Assembly (NCBI RefSeq): GCF_017676365.1
Contig: NZ_JADKMA010000065.1
Location: 1 to 34,117 of the forward strand
Length of the DNA stretch: 34,117 bases
Direction: 5' to 3'
Source of the DNA: Streptomyces oryzae
Lineage (GTDB): Bacteria; Actinomycetota; Actinomycetes; Streptomycetales; Streptomycetaceae
Both the position numbers and the translations under genes were made by a program. Positions 15,446-23,091 of the stretch are shown piece by piece. How positions within the stretch are numbered: position 1 is the first letter of the stretch; each line of letters begins with the position of its first letter. The notes below the pieces were generated by a model. That model saw only the letters and a program-made list of their open reading frames with translations, had not been told where the DNA came from and made no database searches.

Positions 15446-17704
15446 TCACCGGCAGACGGCCAGCGCGTCGAGCGCCACAGCGCCATGCCCGCGCGGCAGC
15501 ACGACCAGTGGATTGATGTCCAGCTCCGCCAGCCCTCCGCCGCTCTCCGGCCCCGGACCGACCCTGCCCAGCTCCAGCGCCATCCGCTGTACCCGCAGCA
15601 CGACCTCCACCAGCGCGTCCGTATCGGCGGGCGCCCTGCCGCGTACGCCGTCCAGCAGGGCCGCGCCGCGCAGTTCGCCGAGCATCGCGCGGGCCTGGTC
15701 CTCGCCGAACGGCGGCACCCGTACGGCGACATCCCGCAGCACCTCGACCAGCACGCCGCCCAGCCCCACGGTCACCGTCGGCCCGAACAGCTCGTCCTGG
15801 GTGATGCCGACCGCCATCTCCACACCTGGGTCGACCAGTTGGCACACCAGCACCCCGTCCAGCTCGATGTCCTCGGCCCGGGCGATCTCCGTCAGCTCCC
15901 GGTAGGTGTCCCGCACCTGGCTCGCGGAGGTGAGGCCGAGCCGTACGAGGCCGTACTCACTCTTGTGCGCGAGCTGCGGCGCCGACGCCTTCATCACCAC
16001 TGGGTAGCCCACCTGCGCCGCCGCCCGCACCGCGCCCGCCGCACTGGTGCACAGCTGCTCGCGCGGGACGCGGATGCCGTAGGCGCGCAGCAGTTGCTTG
16101 CCCGCATGTTCGCTCAGCTGCTGTCCGGGGCGCAGCAGTGCCTCGGCTTTGCGCAGCGAGGGGGAGGGGCTGCGTGGTGCGTCGTCGAAGGGGGAGCGGT
16201 AGGCGCGGGCGAAGCGGTGATGGCCGAGGTAGGCGCGGACGGCGCGTACGCAGTTGCCGAAGGTGCGGAAGGTCGCCACCCGCGAGGAGCCCAGCAGCGT
16301 GTGCCGGTAGGCGTCCTCGGTGCCTACGGGGGAGCCCCATACGACGCAGACCAGCTTGTCCGTCTCCTCGGCCGCCGCCACCAGATCACGGGCCAGCTTG
16401 TCGCTCATCGGCGGGAAGGGGCCGGTGATGGGGCAGACGAGGACGCCGACGTCCGGATCGGCCAGGATCGCGTCGATGATCTTGCGGCCGCGCCAGTCGC
16501 CCACCGGGTGGCCGCCGTTGTCGACCGGGTTGGTGACCGAGAGGTATTCGGGGATCCACTGGTGCAGTTCGGCCTGCTTGCCGGCGGAGAGCGCGGGCAG
16601 GTGCAGCCCTTCGGCGGTGGCCAGGTCGGCGAAGTGCGCGCCGGTGCCGCCGGATATCGCGTAGACGGCCACCCCCTCGGCGCGCGGCGGCCGGGCGCGG
16701 GCCAGCAGCGCTGCGGTGTCCTGCAACTCGTCCAGTCCGGCCACCCGGATGACGCCGAACTGCCGCATCGCGGCGTCCACCGTGGCGTCGGCGCCGGTGA
16801 GCTTCCCGGTGTGCGAGGCGGCGGTACGCGCACCGGCCTCGGTGCGGCCCACCTTCACGGCGACGACGGGCACGCCGGCGCGCGCCGCGCGGTCGGCCGC
16901 CAGCAGGAACCGGCGGCCGTCCTTGAACCCTTCCACATACGCGGCGACGGCGCCGACCTCGGGAAGGGTGGCGAAGTAGGAGAGGAAGTCGGCCGACTCC
17001 AGGTCCGCCTCGTTGCCGGTCGGTGCCCAGTGGGAGAGCCGGATGCCCAGCTCCTGGAGCGCGAAAAGGGGGCGCCCTTGGTGGCCTGACTGTGTGATCA
17101 GCGCGATGGCGGGGCCCTCGAGGTCGTCGCGGAAGCGCTCGAAGGCGTTGAGGTTGGTGTTCGGGCCCAGCAGCCGCACCCCGGAGCGCGCGGCGGTCTC
17201 GGCCAGCCTGGCCTGCGCGGCTGCGCCCTCGGCGCCGGTCTCGGCGAAGCCGGAGGCGAAGGCGACGGCGAACCTGGTCTTGGTTCCGGCCAGTTGCTCC
17301 AGCACGGGCAGTGGGTCGGCGACGAGCAGGACGGCCACGTCCACCGGTTCGGGCAGTGCGGCGACCGATGCGGCGCACGGCAGCCCGTACACCTCGCGCC
17401 GGCTGGGGTGCACCGGGTGCAGGCGCGCGCCGACCCGTTCGGCCCACGCCATCAGCTGGCGTGTGATGCCCGCGTTCGGCCGCCCCTCGGCGTCCGAGGC
17501 GCCGACCACGGCCACCGCCTCCGGGCGGAAGAACCGGTCCAGGTCCGGCACCGGCGCGTGCAACGGCCGCCCGCTGACGTCGAGCACGGCATCGGCGGCG
17601 CCGTACGCGCTGCCGTGCACGGCGCCGGCGGTCTGCTCGCCGCAGGCCAGCACCCGGGCCGAGCGGGGGGTCATGGTGAGGGTCCCGTGAGTCGATCCGA
17701 GCAT
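15446..17704 (-). CDS. ADP-forming acyl-CoA synthetase (acetate-CoA ligase family, fused)
   Basis: A 752-residue NDP-forming acyl-CoA synthetase with the alpha and beta parts fused. Order: CoA-binding domain from ~50 (FFRPEAVAVVGASD), a succinyl-CoA-ligase-like domain with LITQSGHQG and the phosphohistidine segment SHTGKLTGAD (His298), then an ATP-grasp domain (AAQVGYPVVMKASAPQLAHKSEYG ... LAELDINPLVV near the end). It makes an acyl-CoA from acid, CoA and ATP with ADP release; relatives act on acetate, pimelate or hydroxycinnamates. The start is probably ATG 17704; ATG 17674 is an alternative. Two tandem operators lie about 60-95 bases upstream. It heads a three-gene run with the crotonase and flavin reductase. 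It is a second CoA-activation route beside the AMP-forming enzyme at 32126. Confidence 0.92.
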   Translation of the reverse strand: MLGSTHGTLTMTPRSARVLACGEQTAGAVHGSAYGAADAVLDVSGRPLHAPVPDLDRFFRPEAVAVVGASDAEGRPNAGITRQLMAWAERVGARLHPVHPSRREVYGLPCAASVAALPEPVDVAVLLVADPLPVLEQLAGTKTRFAVAFASGFAETGAEGAAAQARLAETAARSGVRLLGPNTNLNAFERFRDDLEGPAIALITQSGHQGRPLFALQELGIRLSHWAPTGNEADLESADFLSYFATLPEVGAVAAYVEGFKDGRRFLLAADRAARAGVPVVAVKVGRTEAGARTAASHTGKLTGADATVDAAMRQFGVIRVAGLDELQDTAALLARARPPRAEGVAVYAISGGTGAHFADLATAEGLHLPALSAGKQAELHQWIPEYLSVTNPVDNGGHPVGDWRGRKIIDAILADPDVGVLVCPITGPFPPMSDKLARDLVAAAEETDKLVCVVWGSPVGTEDAYRHTLLGSSRVATFRTFGNCVRAVRAYLGHHRFARAYRSPFDDAPRSPSPSLRKAEALLRPGQQLSEHAGKQLLRAYGIRVPREQLCTSAAGAVRAAAQVGYPVVMKASAPQLAHKSEYGLVRLGLTSASQVRDTYRELTEIARAEDIELDGVLVCQLVDPGVEMAVGITQDELFGPTVTVGLGGVLVEVLRDVAVRVPPFGEDQARAMLGELRGAALLDGVRGRAPADTDALVEVVLRVQRMALELGRVGPGPESGGGLAELDINPLVVLPRGHGAVALDALAVCR

Positions 17705-17758
17705 GTTCTCTCGCCCACTCCCGTGTGGTGGCCTGCCGGAGACTGGCGCCCGCTGAAA

Positions 17759-17773
17759 CTGACGCTCTGTCAG
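17759..17773. promoter_or_regulatory. TetR-type operator, site 2a (synthetase operon)
   Basis: CTGACGCTCTGTCAG is a palindrome with arms CTGAC/GTCAG, 55 bases before the synthetase start. It is paired with site 2b, with centres 24 bases apart. On the minus strand a possible promoter, TTCCTG-17-TAACCT, runs through the two sites. Confidence 0.75.
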
Positions 17774-17782
17774 GTTACTGAA

Positions 17783-17797
17783 TTGACGGAGCGTCAG
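17783..17797. promoter_or_regulatory. TetR-type operator, site 2b (synthetase operon)
   Basis: TTGACGGAGCGTCAG is a 15-bp palindrome of the same family, close to the consensus on both arms. Tandem placement with site 2a, a little over two helical turns apart, allows cooperative binding; that is inference. Confidence 0.75.
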
Positions 17798-17913
17798 GAA
17801 CCCTGCGGTAACAAACGGCTCCCTCCGGCACCCTCAGGTCAGGTCCAGGCACCCACGGGCCAGGTCCACGGGAGCGGGAGGCCACGGGGTGGGCCATGGG
17901 GCCATGAGGGGGC

Positions 17914-19131
17914 TCAGCGTGCTGCTCTGGCCACCGCCTTGGCTATACGGCGCGCGTCCAGCGCCAGCTCGCGGAGGTTGCCGCTGAGGGGGTTGGTGAA
18001 GCCGGTGAAGTAGAGCGCGGGGGCGGCCGGGTGGGTGCGGCGGCCGTGGACGCGGGGCAGGCCGCGGGAGTCGAGCACGCCCAGGTGGCCGACCAGGTCC
18101 TCCAGCCCGCGCCGGTATCCGGTGGCCGCGACGACGACTTCGGGGCTGATCGTCTCCCCGTCCGCCAGCAGCACCTTGCCGTCCTCGAACGACTCGACGG
18201 CGGCCACCGGCTCCACCTTCCCCTGCCGCACCGCGTCCACCAGGCCGGCGTCCAGCACCGGGATGGACCCCTGGCGCGCCCGCGTGTAGAGGCCGGCCTC
18301 GGCGCGTGGCAGCCCGTAGGGCGCCAGGTCGGGCATGGACAGCTTGGTGAGCTGCGCCGCCATCCGGTCCACCAGCCGCACCGGCAGCCTCCGGCACAGG
18401 ATGGCGCTGCGCTGCGAGGGCCAGCCGAGCATGGAGCGGCGCAGGATGTGCGGGGGTGTCCGTACGGCGATCCGGACCCGCCCGGCGCCGCCCTCGGCCA
18501 GGTCGGCGGCGATCTCGGCCCCGGTGTTGCCCACGCCCACCACCAGCACGTCGCGGCCCGCGTAGGGCGCCGGCGAGCGGTAGCGGGAGGCGTGCAGCAG
18601 TTCGCCGGTGAAGCTGTCGCGGCCGGGCCAGGAGGGCAGGTGCGGGGTGTGGTTGTAGCCGGTGGCGACGACGACAGCGGGCGCGGTCAGCCGCCGCCCT
18701 CCGTTGGCGTGCAGCACCCACTGCGCGCCCTCGGGAGCCCCCGCGCCCTCGGGAGCCCCCGCGCCGTCAGGAAACTCGGCGCTGTCAGGAACCTCCGCGC
18801 TGTCGGACCGCTCCAGCCGGTGCACCTCGACGCCCGTCGCCACCTCGATCCGGTGGTGTGCGGCGTACCGCTCCAGGTAGCGCACGACGTCGTCGCGGGC
18901 GACCCAGCGCCCGTACGCACGGGGGATGGGCAGCCCGGGGAGGGCGGAATGGGTCCGGGCGGTGTGCAGGCGCAGCCGGTCGTAGTGGTTGCGCCAGGAC
19001 GAGCCGACGGCGTCGGTCCGCTCCAGTACGACCGCGCCGATGCCGCGCTCCCGCAGGGCCGCGGCTGTGGCCAGGCCCCCGGGCCCGGCCCCGAGAATGT
19101 GGACGGGTGTGCCACTTTCGGACATGGGCAT
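17914..19131 (-). CDS. FAD-dependent NAD(P)H monooxygenase (FMO/BVMO-like)
   Basis: A 405-residue flavoprotein with two dinucleotide-binding motifs: GAGPGG at 14-19 (FAD) and GVGNTG near 200 (NADPH), plus ATGY signatures after each half (VVATGYNH, VAATGYRRG). This is the layout of flavin-containing monooxygenases and related Baeyer-Villiger-type enzymes, which oxygenate carbonyl, N or S centres. The full BVMO fingerprint is not obvious, so I call it FMO-like. Residues 109-137 hold short repeats (PDSAEF, PDGAGA, PEGAGA) inserted in a surface loop. The ATG at 19131 has AGGA at usable spacing. It is divergent from the DUF35 gene with an operator between them. Confidence 0.88.
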   Translation of the reverse strand: MPMSESGTPVHILGAGPGGLATAAALRERGIGAVVLERTDAVGSSWRNHYDRLRLHTARTHSALPGLPIPRAYGRWVARDDVVRYLERYAAHHRIEVATGVEVHRLERSDSAEVPDSAEFPDGAGAPEGAGAPEGAQWVLHANGGRRLTAPAVVVATGYNHTPHLPSWPGRDSFTGELLHASRYRSPAPYAGRDVLVVGVGNTGAEIAADLAEGGAGRVRIAVRTPPHILRRSMLGWPSQRSAILCRRLPVRLVDRMAAQLTKLSMPDLAPYGLPRAEAGLYTRARQGSIPVLDAGLVDAVRQGKVEPVAAVESFEDGKVLLADGETISPEVVVAATGYRRGLEDLVGHLGVLDSRGLPRVHGRRTHPAAPALYFTGFTNPLSGNLRELALDARRIAKAVARAAR

Positions 19132-19190
19132 GACGACAATCCTAGAGCGGGGGACCTTCCCTTGCGGGAGTACGCGGGAACGGCCTACAA

Positions 19191-19205
19191 CTGACTAGCC
19201 GTCAG
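19191..19205. promoter_or_regulatory. TetR-type operator, site 3 (monooxygenase / DUF35)
   Basis: CTGACTAGCCGTCAG, with arms CTGAC/GTCAG, sits between the divergent starts at 19131 and 19241, 36 bases before the DUF35 gene. Confidence 0.75.
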
Positions 19206-19240
19206 TTTTTCGCTTCGACGGCTGTCCAGAGGAGGGCCCC

Positions 19241-19768
19241 GTGAGCGGAACAGCCGCACAGGCGGCACCAACCGCAGAGGCCGCACCCACCGCGCCGCCG
19301 GCACAGCAGCGGTTCGATCTGCCGGACATCGACGCGTTCACCGCGCCGTACTGGCAGGCGGCAGCCGAGGGGCGGCTGCTGCTGCGCCGCTGCCGGGCGC
19401 TGGGCTGCGGCCTCGCGCACCACTACCCGCGCGAGTTCTGTCCCCACTGCTGGAGCGAGGACGTCGACTGGGAGGACGCCAGTGGGGACGCCACGCTCTA
19501 CACCTGGTCCGTCGTGCACCGCAACGACCTGCCGCCGTTCGGTACACGGGTGCCGTACGTGGCTGCCGTGGTGGAGCTCGCGGAGGGCCCGCGCATGATG
19601 ACGGAGATCACGGACTGCCCGCCGGAAGCGCTGCAGGTGGGGATGGAGCTCCGCGTCGCATTCCGGACGGTGGGCGGTGCCACGGTGGGCTCCGAGGAGA
19701 GCGGGAGCGCACCGGAGCCTGCCGCACCGGAGCTTGCCGTACCCGTCTTCCGGCCTGCCCGGAAATAG
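19241..19768 (+). CDS. DUF35 OB-fold / zinc-ribbon protein
   Basis: A 175-residue protein of the DUF35 type: N-terminal zinc ribbon followed by an OB-fold (TLYTWSVVHRNDLPPFGTRVPYVAAVVELAEGPRM...). Such proteins work as partners of thiolase-fold enzymes in acyl-CoA catabolism, as the DUF35 part of ChsH2 does with Ltp2. The four zinc cysteines are present but the first knuckle is unusual, C-x4-C (CRALGC) instead of C-x2-C; the second is the normal CPHC. The GTG start follows GAGGAGGG. The N-terminus and C-terminus are Ala/Pro/Glu-rich. A candidate partner is the thiolase-like protein encoded at 20398-21708, which is under the same operator type. Forty bases separate it from the GNAT gene. Confidence 0.87.
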   Translation: MSGTAAQAAPTAEAAPTAPPAQQRFDLPDIDAFTAPYWQAAAEGRLLLRRCRALGCGLAHHYPREFCPHCWSEDVDWEDASGDATLYTWSVVHRNDLPPFGTRVPYVAAVVELAEGPRMMTEITDCPPEALQVGMELRVAFRTVGGATVGSEESGSAPEPAAPELAVPVFRPARK

Positions 19769-19808
19769 TCGCTGGCAGCCTCGGGGCCGGGTGCCGCATG
19801 CTGGGCGG

Positions 19809-20297
19809 GTGCAGATCCGTGAAGCCACCGCAGCCGACTGGCCGGCCATCTGGCCCTTCTTCCAGCGCATCGTCGCCGCAGGGGAGACCTACACCTACCC
19901 CCGCGACATGGACGAGCCCGCCGCTCGCCGGACCTGGATGCTGGAGCCGCCCGGCCGCACCGTCGTCGCCGTGGACGAGTACGGCACCGTACTCGGCTCC
20001 GCCAAGATGAACCCCAACCACATGGGCGGCGCCTCGCACATCGCCGGCGCCAGCTTCATGGTCGACTCGGACGCCGGCGGCAAGGGGGTCGGCCGGGCGC
20101 TGGGCGAGCACGCACTGGAGTGGGCCAGGAGCGAGGGCTACCGGGCGATGCAGTTCAACGCAGTGGTGGAGACCAACACCCGTGCGGTGGCGCTGTGGAA
20201 GTCGCTCGGCTTCGAGATCGTCGCCACCCTGGAGGAGGGCTTTCTGCACCCGGAGCACGGGTACGTGGGGCTGCACATCATGTACCAGCGTTTCTGA
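19809..20297 (+). CDS. GNAT-family N-acetyltransferase
   Basis: A 162-residue GCN5-related acetyltransferase. The acetyl-CoA binding motif A is clear as GGKGVGRALGEHALEWARSEG, followed by MQFNAVVETNTRAVALWKSLGFE (motif B, typical of the family) and a C-terminal HIMYQRF. I place the start at GTG 19809 (VQIREATAADW), the family's normal N-terminus; the longer open frame overlaps the DUF35 gene. Acceptor unknown. It follows the DUF35 gene in the same direction and could be co-transcribed, but nothing links it to acyl-CoA breakdown. Its stop lies inside the first unit of the tandem repeat at 20287-20383. Confidence 0.9.
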   Translation: MQIREATAADWPAIWPFFQRIVAAGETYTYPRDMDEPAARRTWMLEPPGRTVVAVDEYGTVLGSAKMNPNHMGGASHIAGASFMVDSDAGGKGVGRALGEHALEWARSEGYRAMQFNAVVETNTRAVALWKSLGFEIVATLEEGFLHPEHGYVGLHIMYQRF

Positions 20298-20383
20298 CGT
20301 CCTACGGGGGAGCGTTTTCCGCTTCCTATGGGGAGAGCGTTTTTTGACGTCCTACACGGCACGTTTCCGACGTCCTACGGGTG
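20287..20383. repeat. Four tandem ~24-bp direct repeats at a convergent junction
   Basis: Units at 20287-20310, 20311-20335, 20336-20360 and 20361-20383 share the pattern agcgttt-(c/t)-tgacgtcctacgggg. Units 1, 3 and 4 keep GACGTCCTAC exactly; unit 2 is the most diverged. The first unit includes the last codons and stop of the GNAT gene, so the array probably arose by tandem duplication of that 3' end. It fills the gap before the convergent thiolase-like gene. It has no spacers and is not a CRISPR. Confidence 0.75.
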
Positions 20384-20397
20384 CTGGGGCGGCGCCC

Positions 20398-21708
20398 TCA
20401 ACCCCGCCCCAGCACCACCGTTCCCGACGAGCAGAACCAGCCGCCTGTCCCGGAGGCGACGGCCAGTTCGGGCAGTGTGCCGTCGCGCCGGCGGACCTGG
20501 CGGCCCTCGCCCGCCTCGCCGCGTAGTTGCCGTACCGCCTCGACGAGGAGGAACAGGCCGCGCATGCCCGGATGGCAGGCGGACAGGCCGCCGCCGTCGG
20601 TGTTGACTGGAAGGGCGCCGTCCCGCAGCAGCCGCCCGTCCTCGACAAAGGCGCCGCCCTCGCCCTTGGCGCAGAAGCCGAGGTCTTCCAGCGTGACGAG
20701 CGTCATATAGGTGAACGCGTCGTAGATCTGCGCCAGGTCGATGTCCTGCGGGGTGACTCCGGCGCGGGCGAACGCCGTGGGGCCGGAGACGGCGGCGGGG
20801 GAGACGGTGAAGTCCTCCCACTCGGACATCGTCGTATGGGAGACCGCCGTGCCCGAGCCGAGGATCCACACCGGATCCGTGGCCAGGTCAGTCACAAGTT
20901 CCTCGGCGACGAGCAGTACGGCGCAGCCGCCGTCCGAGCGGATGCAGCAGTGCAGCTTGGTGAACGGGTCGGCGATCACCGGCCCGGACAGTACGTCGTC
21001 CACGGTGATCGGCTCGCGGTACAGCGCCTGGGGGTTCGCGGCGGCGTTGGCACGGGCCTGCACGGCGACCTGGGCGAGCTGTTCGAGGGTGGTGCCGTAC
21101 TGGTGCATATGACGGCGGGCCGCCATCGCGTACTTGGCGATGAGCGTGTGCCCATAGGGGACCTCGAACTGGAGCGGCCCCCGGGTGCCGAAGGAGAGGT
21201 TGGCGGTACGGCGGCCGGCCTTGAGGTCGGCGCGGGCTGTCGAGCCGTAGACGAGCAGTACGGCCTCCGCCCGGCCCTGCGCGATGGCGTCGGCCGCGTG
21301 CGCCGCCATCACCTCCCAGGTCGCCCCGCCGACGGAGGTCGAGTCCACCCAGCTGGGCCGCAGCCCCAGATACTCGGCGATCTCCACCGGTGCCAGGGTG
21401 CCAAGACCGGCCGAGGCCAGCCCGTCCACGCGGGACCGGTCGAGCCCCGCGTCGGCCAGTGCGCGGCGGGCGGCCTGCGCGTGCAGGGCGTATGGCGTCG
21501 CGGCGTGAGCCCGGGCGGGGTCGGCCTTTCCGGCGTCGCCCTTCCCGCCGTCTGCCTTCCCGGTGTCGGCCCTTCCAGCGTCTGACTTGCCGGTGTCTGC
21601 CTTTCCGGCGTCGGAGAGCGCGACCCCGGCGACCGCGACGCGGCGGCCGGTGCGATGCGTGCTGCGTGCTGCGGTGCGATGCCTGCTACTGGTGTCGGCG
21701 ACCGGCAT
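20398..21708 (-). CDS. Thiolase-fold protein (SCP2-thiolase / Ltp-like), repeat-containing
   Basis: A 436-residue thiolase-superfamily protein of the lipid-transfer-protein group. The nucleophile region reads VGGATWEVMAAHAADAIAQG, with no cysteine; Glu132 aligns with Cys84 of the paralogue at 30840. QIYDAFT (Tyr329) is present, and 50 residues later GGGLSACHPG carries Cys378-His379, so the second position is His where the paralogue has Tyr. Near the end is GGWFCSSG. It could be a CoA-thioester cleaving enzyme (thiolase or aldolase) working with a DUF35 partner; the missing Cys makes ordinary thiolysis doubtful. Residues 33-63 are six five-residue repeats (DAGKA, DTGKS, DAGRA...) encoded by 15-bp units. 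Divergent from the ACAD at 21832, with two operators between. Confidence 0.85.
   Translation of the reverse strand: MPVADTSSRHRTAARSTHRTGRRVAVAGVALSDAGKADTGKSDAGRADTGKADGGKGDAGKADPARAHAATPYALHAQAARRALADAGLDRSRVDGLASAGLGTLAPVEIAEYLGLRPSWVDSTSVGGATWEVMAAHAADAIAQGRAEAVLLVYGSTARADLKAGRRTANLSFGTRGPLQFEVPYGHTLIAKYAMAARRHMHQYGTTLEQLAQVAVQARANAAANPQALYREPITVDDVLSGPVIADPFTKLHCCIRSDGGCAVLLVAEELVTDLATDPVWILGSGTAVSHTTMSEWEDFTVSPAAVSGPTAFARAGVTPQDIDLAQIYDAFTYMTLVTLEDLGFCAKGEGGAFVEDGRLLRDGALPVNTDGGGLSACHPGMRGLFLLVEAVRQLRGEAGEGRQVRRRDGTLPELAVASGTGGWFCSSGTVVLGRG
21519..21614 (-). repeat. 15-bp in-frame tandem repeat in the thiolase-like gene
   Basis: Six or so 15-bp units, each encoding a D-A/T-G-K-A/S type pentapeptide, are inserted between the first beta strand (RVAVAGVAL) and the first helix of the thiolase fold. 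Units differ by a few bases but keep phase. Confidence 0.7.
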
Positions 21709-21712
21709 GGAA

Positions 21713-21727
21713 CTGACGGTACATCAG
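21713..21727. promoter_or_regulatory. TetR-type operator, site 4a (thiolase-like gene)
   Basis: CTGACGGTACATCAG is a weaker match (two consensus mismatches), only 5 bases upstream of the thiolase-like start at 21708. Its centre is 73 bases from that of site 4b, close to seven helical turns. Confidence 0.55.
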
Positions 21728-21781
21728 CTCCGGCCCGTCGCGGCAGGGTGCGCGGCTCTGGGCTTTCCATCCGGGCGTCCG

Positions 21782-21800
21782 TAATATGACGGCCCGTCAG
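21782..21800. promoter_or_regulatory. TetR-type operator, site 4b, with overlapping -10 candidate
   Basis: ATGACGGCCCGTCAG at 21786-21800 is a strong palindrome (TGACGG/CCGTCA arms). TAATAT at 21782-21787 overlaps its left end and could be the -10 of the rightward ACAD promoter, which would put the operator over the transcription start; no good -35 is visible. Confidence 0.7.
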
Positions 21801-21831
21801 TTTGCCTGGACCGTGAGGGGGCGCGCCGCCG

Positions 21832-23091
21832 ATGGACACCGCGTTCACCGAGGAGCAGGAACAGATGCGGCGCACCGTGCGGGAACTGCTCGCGCGCCGC
21901 TGCGCCCCGGACGAGGTGAAGGCCGCCGTGCTGCGGCCCGAGGGGTACGACACCGAGCTGTGGCGCACTCTCGCCGGGCAGCTCGGGCTGGCAGGCCTGG
22001 CGCTGCCCGAGGCGTATGGCGGAGTCGGCTGCGGCACTCTCGAACTCGCCCTCGCCTTCGAGGAGGCGGGACGCGTGCTGCTGCCCTCGCCGCTGCTGTC
22101 CACGGCCGTGCTCGCCGCCCCGCTCCTCGCCGCGCTCGGCACCGCCGGCCAGCGCGACCGGCTGCTGCCCCGGCTCGCCTCCGGCGCGCTGACCGGGGCC
22201 CTCGTCGTGCCGGGCGGCGCCCTCTCCCCCGCGCTCGGACTGACCGGTTCCGGTCACGACTGGGCGGGCGGCGGGCGCGCGGGCGGCGTACAGGCGGCGT
22301 ACCGCACCGGGCACGCGGGGGAGGGCTGGCGACTGTACGGGGAGGCGGACCAGGTGCTCGGCGGCCACAGCGCAGGGCTGCTGCTGGTCGCCGCGCACAC
22401 GGGCGGCTACGCTCGCAGCCGGACGGCGCTCTTCCTCCTCGACTGCGCCGAGGGGGACCCCGACGGCCTCGTACGCACCCGGCGGACCGCGCTGGACGAG
22501 ACGCGCGCCGTGGCCCGGGTGCAACTGCGGGACGTCCCCGCCACGCCGCTCGGCGACAGCACCGGGGACATGTGCGGCGCGCTGATGGCGGCCGGGCCGC
22601 GGGTGGCCGCCGTGCTGGCCGCCGAGGCGGTGGGAGCGGCGGACGGCGCGCTGACCCGTACCGTCGAGTACGTCAGGACGCGTGAGCAGTTCGGGCGCCC
22701 CATCGGCTCGTTCCAGGCGGTACGGCACCGGCTGGCCGACGTCTACGTACAGCTCCAGGCGGCCCGCTCGGCGGCGTACTACGCGGCGTGGGCGGCCGAC
22801 CGGCCTGGCGCCGACCGGACCGACGGTGAAGCGGCTACGGCGGGCGGGCTGGCGCTCGCCCAAGGGCTGGAGGCGCTGCGGACGGCCGCGGCCGAGGCGG
22901 TGCAGCTGCACGGCGGGGTGGGTTTCACCTGGGAGCACGCCGCGCACCTGTACTTCAAGCGGGCCGCGGGCGACGAGCTGCTGCTCGGGCCCGTGCACCG
23001 GCTGCGGGCGCGCGCCGCGGAGCGCGCGGCGCTGTTCGAGCTTCGCGAGGGAGAAGGAGGCGCTGTCCGATGGCCGGGAACCGCGGCGTGA
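21832..23091 (+). CDS. Acyl-CoA dehydrogenase (FadE beta-type subunit)
   Basis: A 419-residue ACAD with helical N-domain (MDTAFTEEQEQMRRTVRELL, LPEAYGGVGCGTLE), a shortened beta domain, and a C-domain with TREQFGRPIGSFQAVRHRL and LHGGVGFTWEHAAHLYFKRA. This is the subtype found as the partner subunit in actinobacterial alpha2beta2 ACADs acting on steroid or branched acyl-CoAs. The IVD-type Glu base seen at 4530 (Glu294) has no evident equivalent here, consistent with a non-catalytic or shared-site subunit. The beta domain contains a Gly-rich stretch (GSGHDWAGGGRAGG). Start ATG 21832 follows a GAGGGGG. The next gene overlaps it by 22 bases. Confidence 0.9.
   Translation: MDTAFTEEQEQMRRTVRELLARRCAPDEVKAAVLRPEGYDTELWRTLAGQLGLAGLALPEAYGGVGCGTLELALAFEEAGRVLLPSPLLSTAVLAAPLLAALGTAGQRDRLLPRLASGALTGALVVPGGALSPALGLTGSGHDWAGGGRAGGVQAAYRTGHAGEGWRLYGEADQVLGGHSAGLLLVAAHTGGYARSRTALFLLDCAEGDPDGLVRTRRTALDETRAVARVQLRDVPATPLGDSTGDMCGALMAAGPRVAAVLAAEAVGAADGALTRTVEYVRTREQFGRPIGSFQAVRHRLADVYVQLQAARSAAYYAAWAADRPGADRTDGEAATAGGLALAQGLEALRTAAAEAVQLHGGVGFTWEHAAHLYFKRAAGDELLLGPVHRLRARAAERAALFELREGEGGAVRWPGTAA

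Noticed and set aside
20287..20383. CRISPR-like array
   Set aside because: The units abut with no unique spacers, are only four in number and include a gene's stop codon. They are simple tandem repeats.
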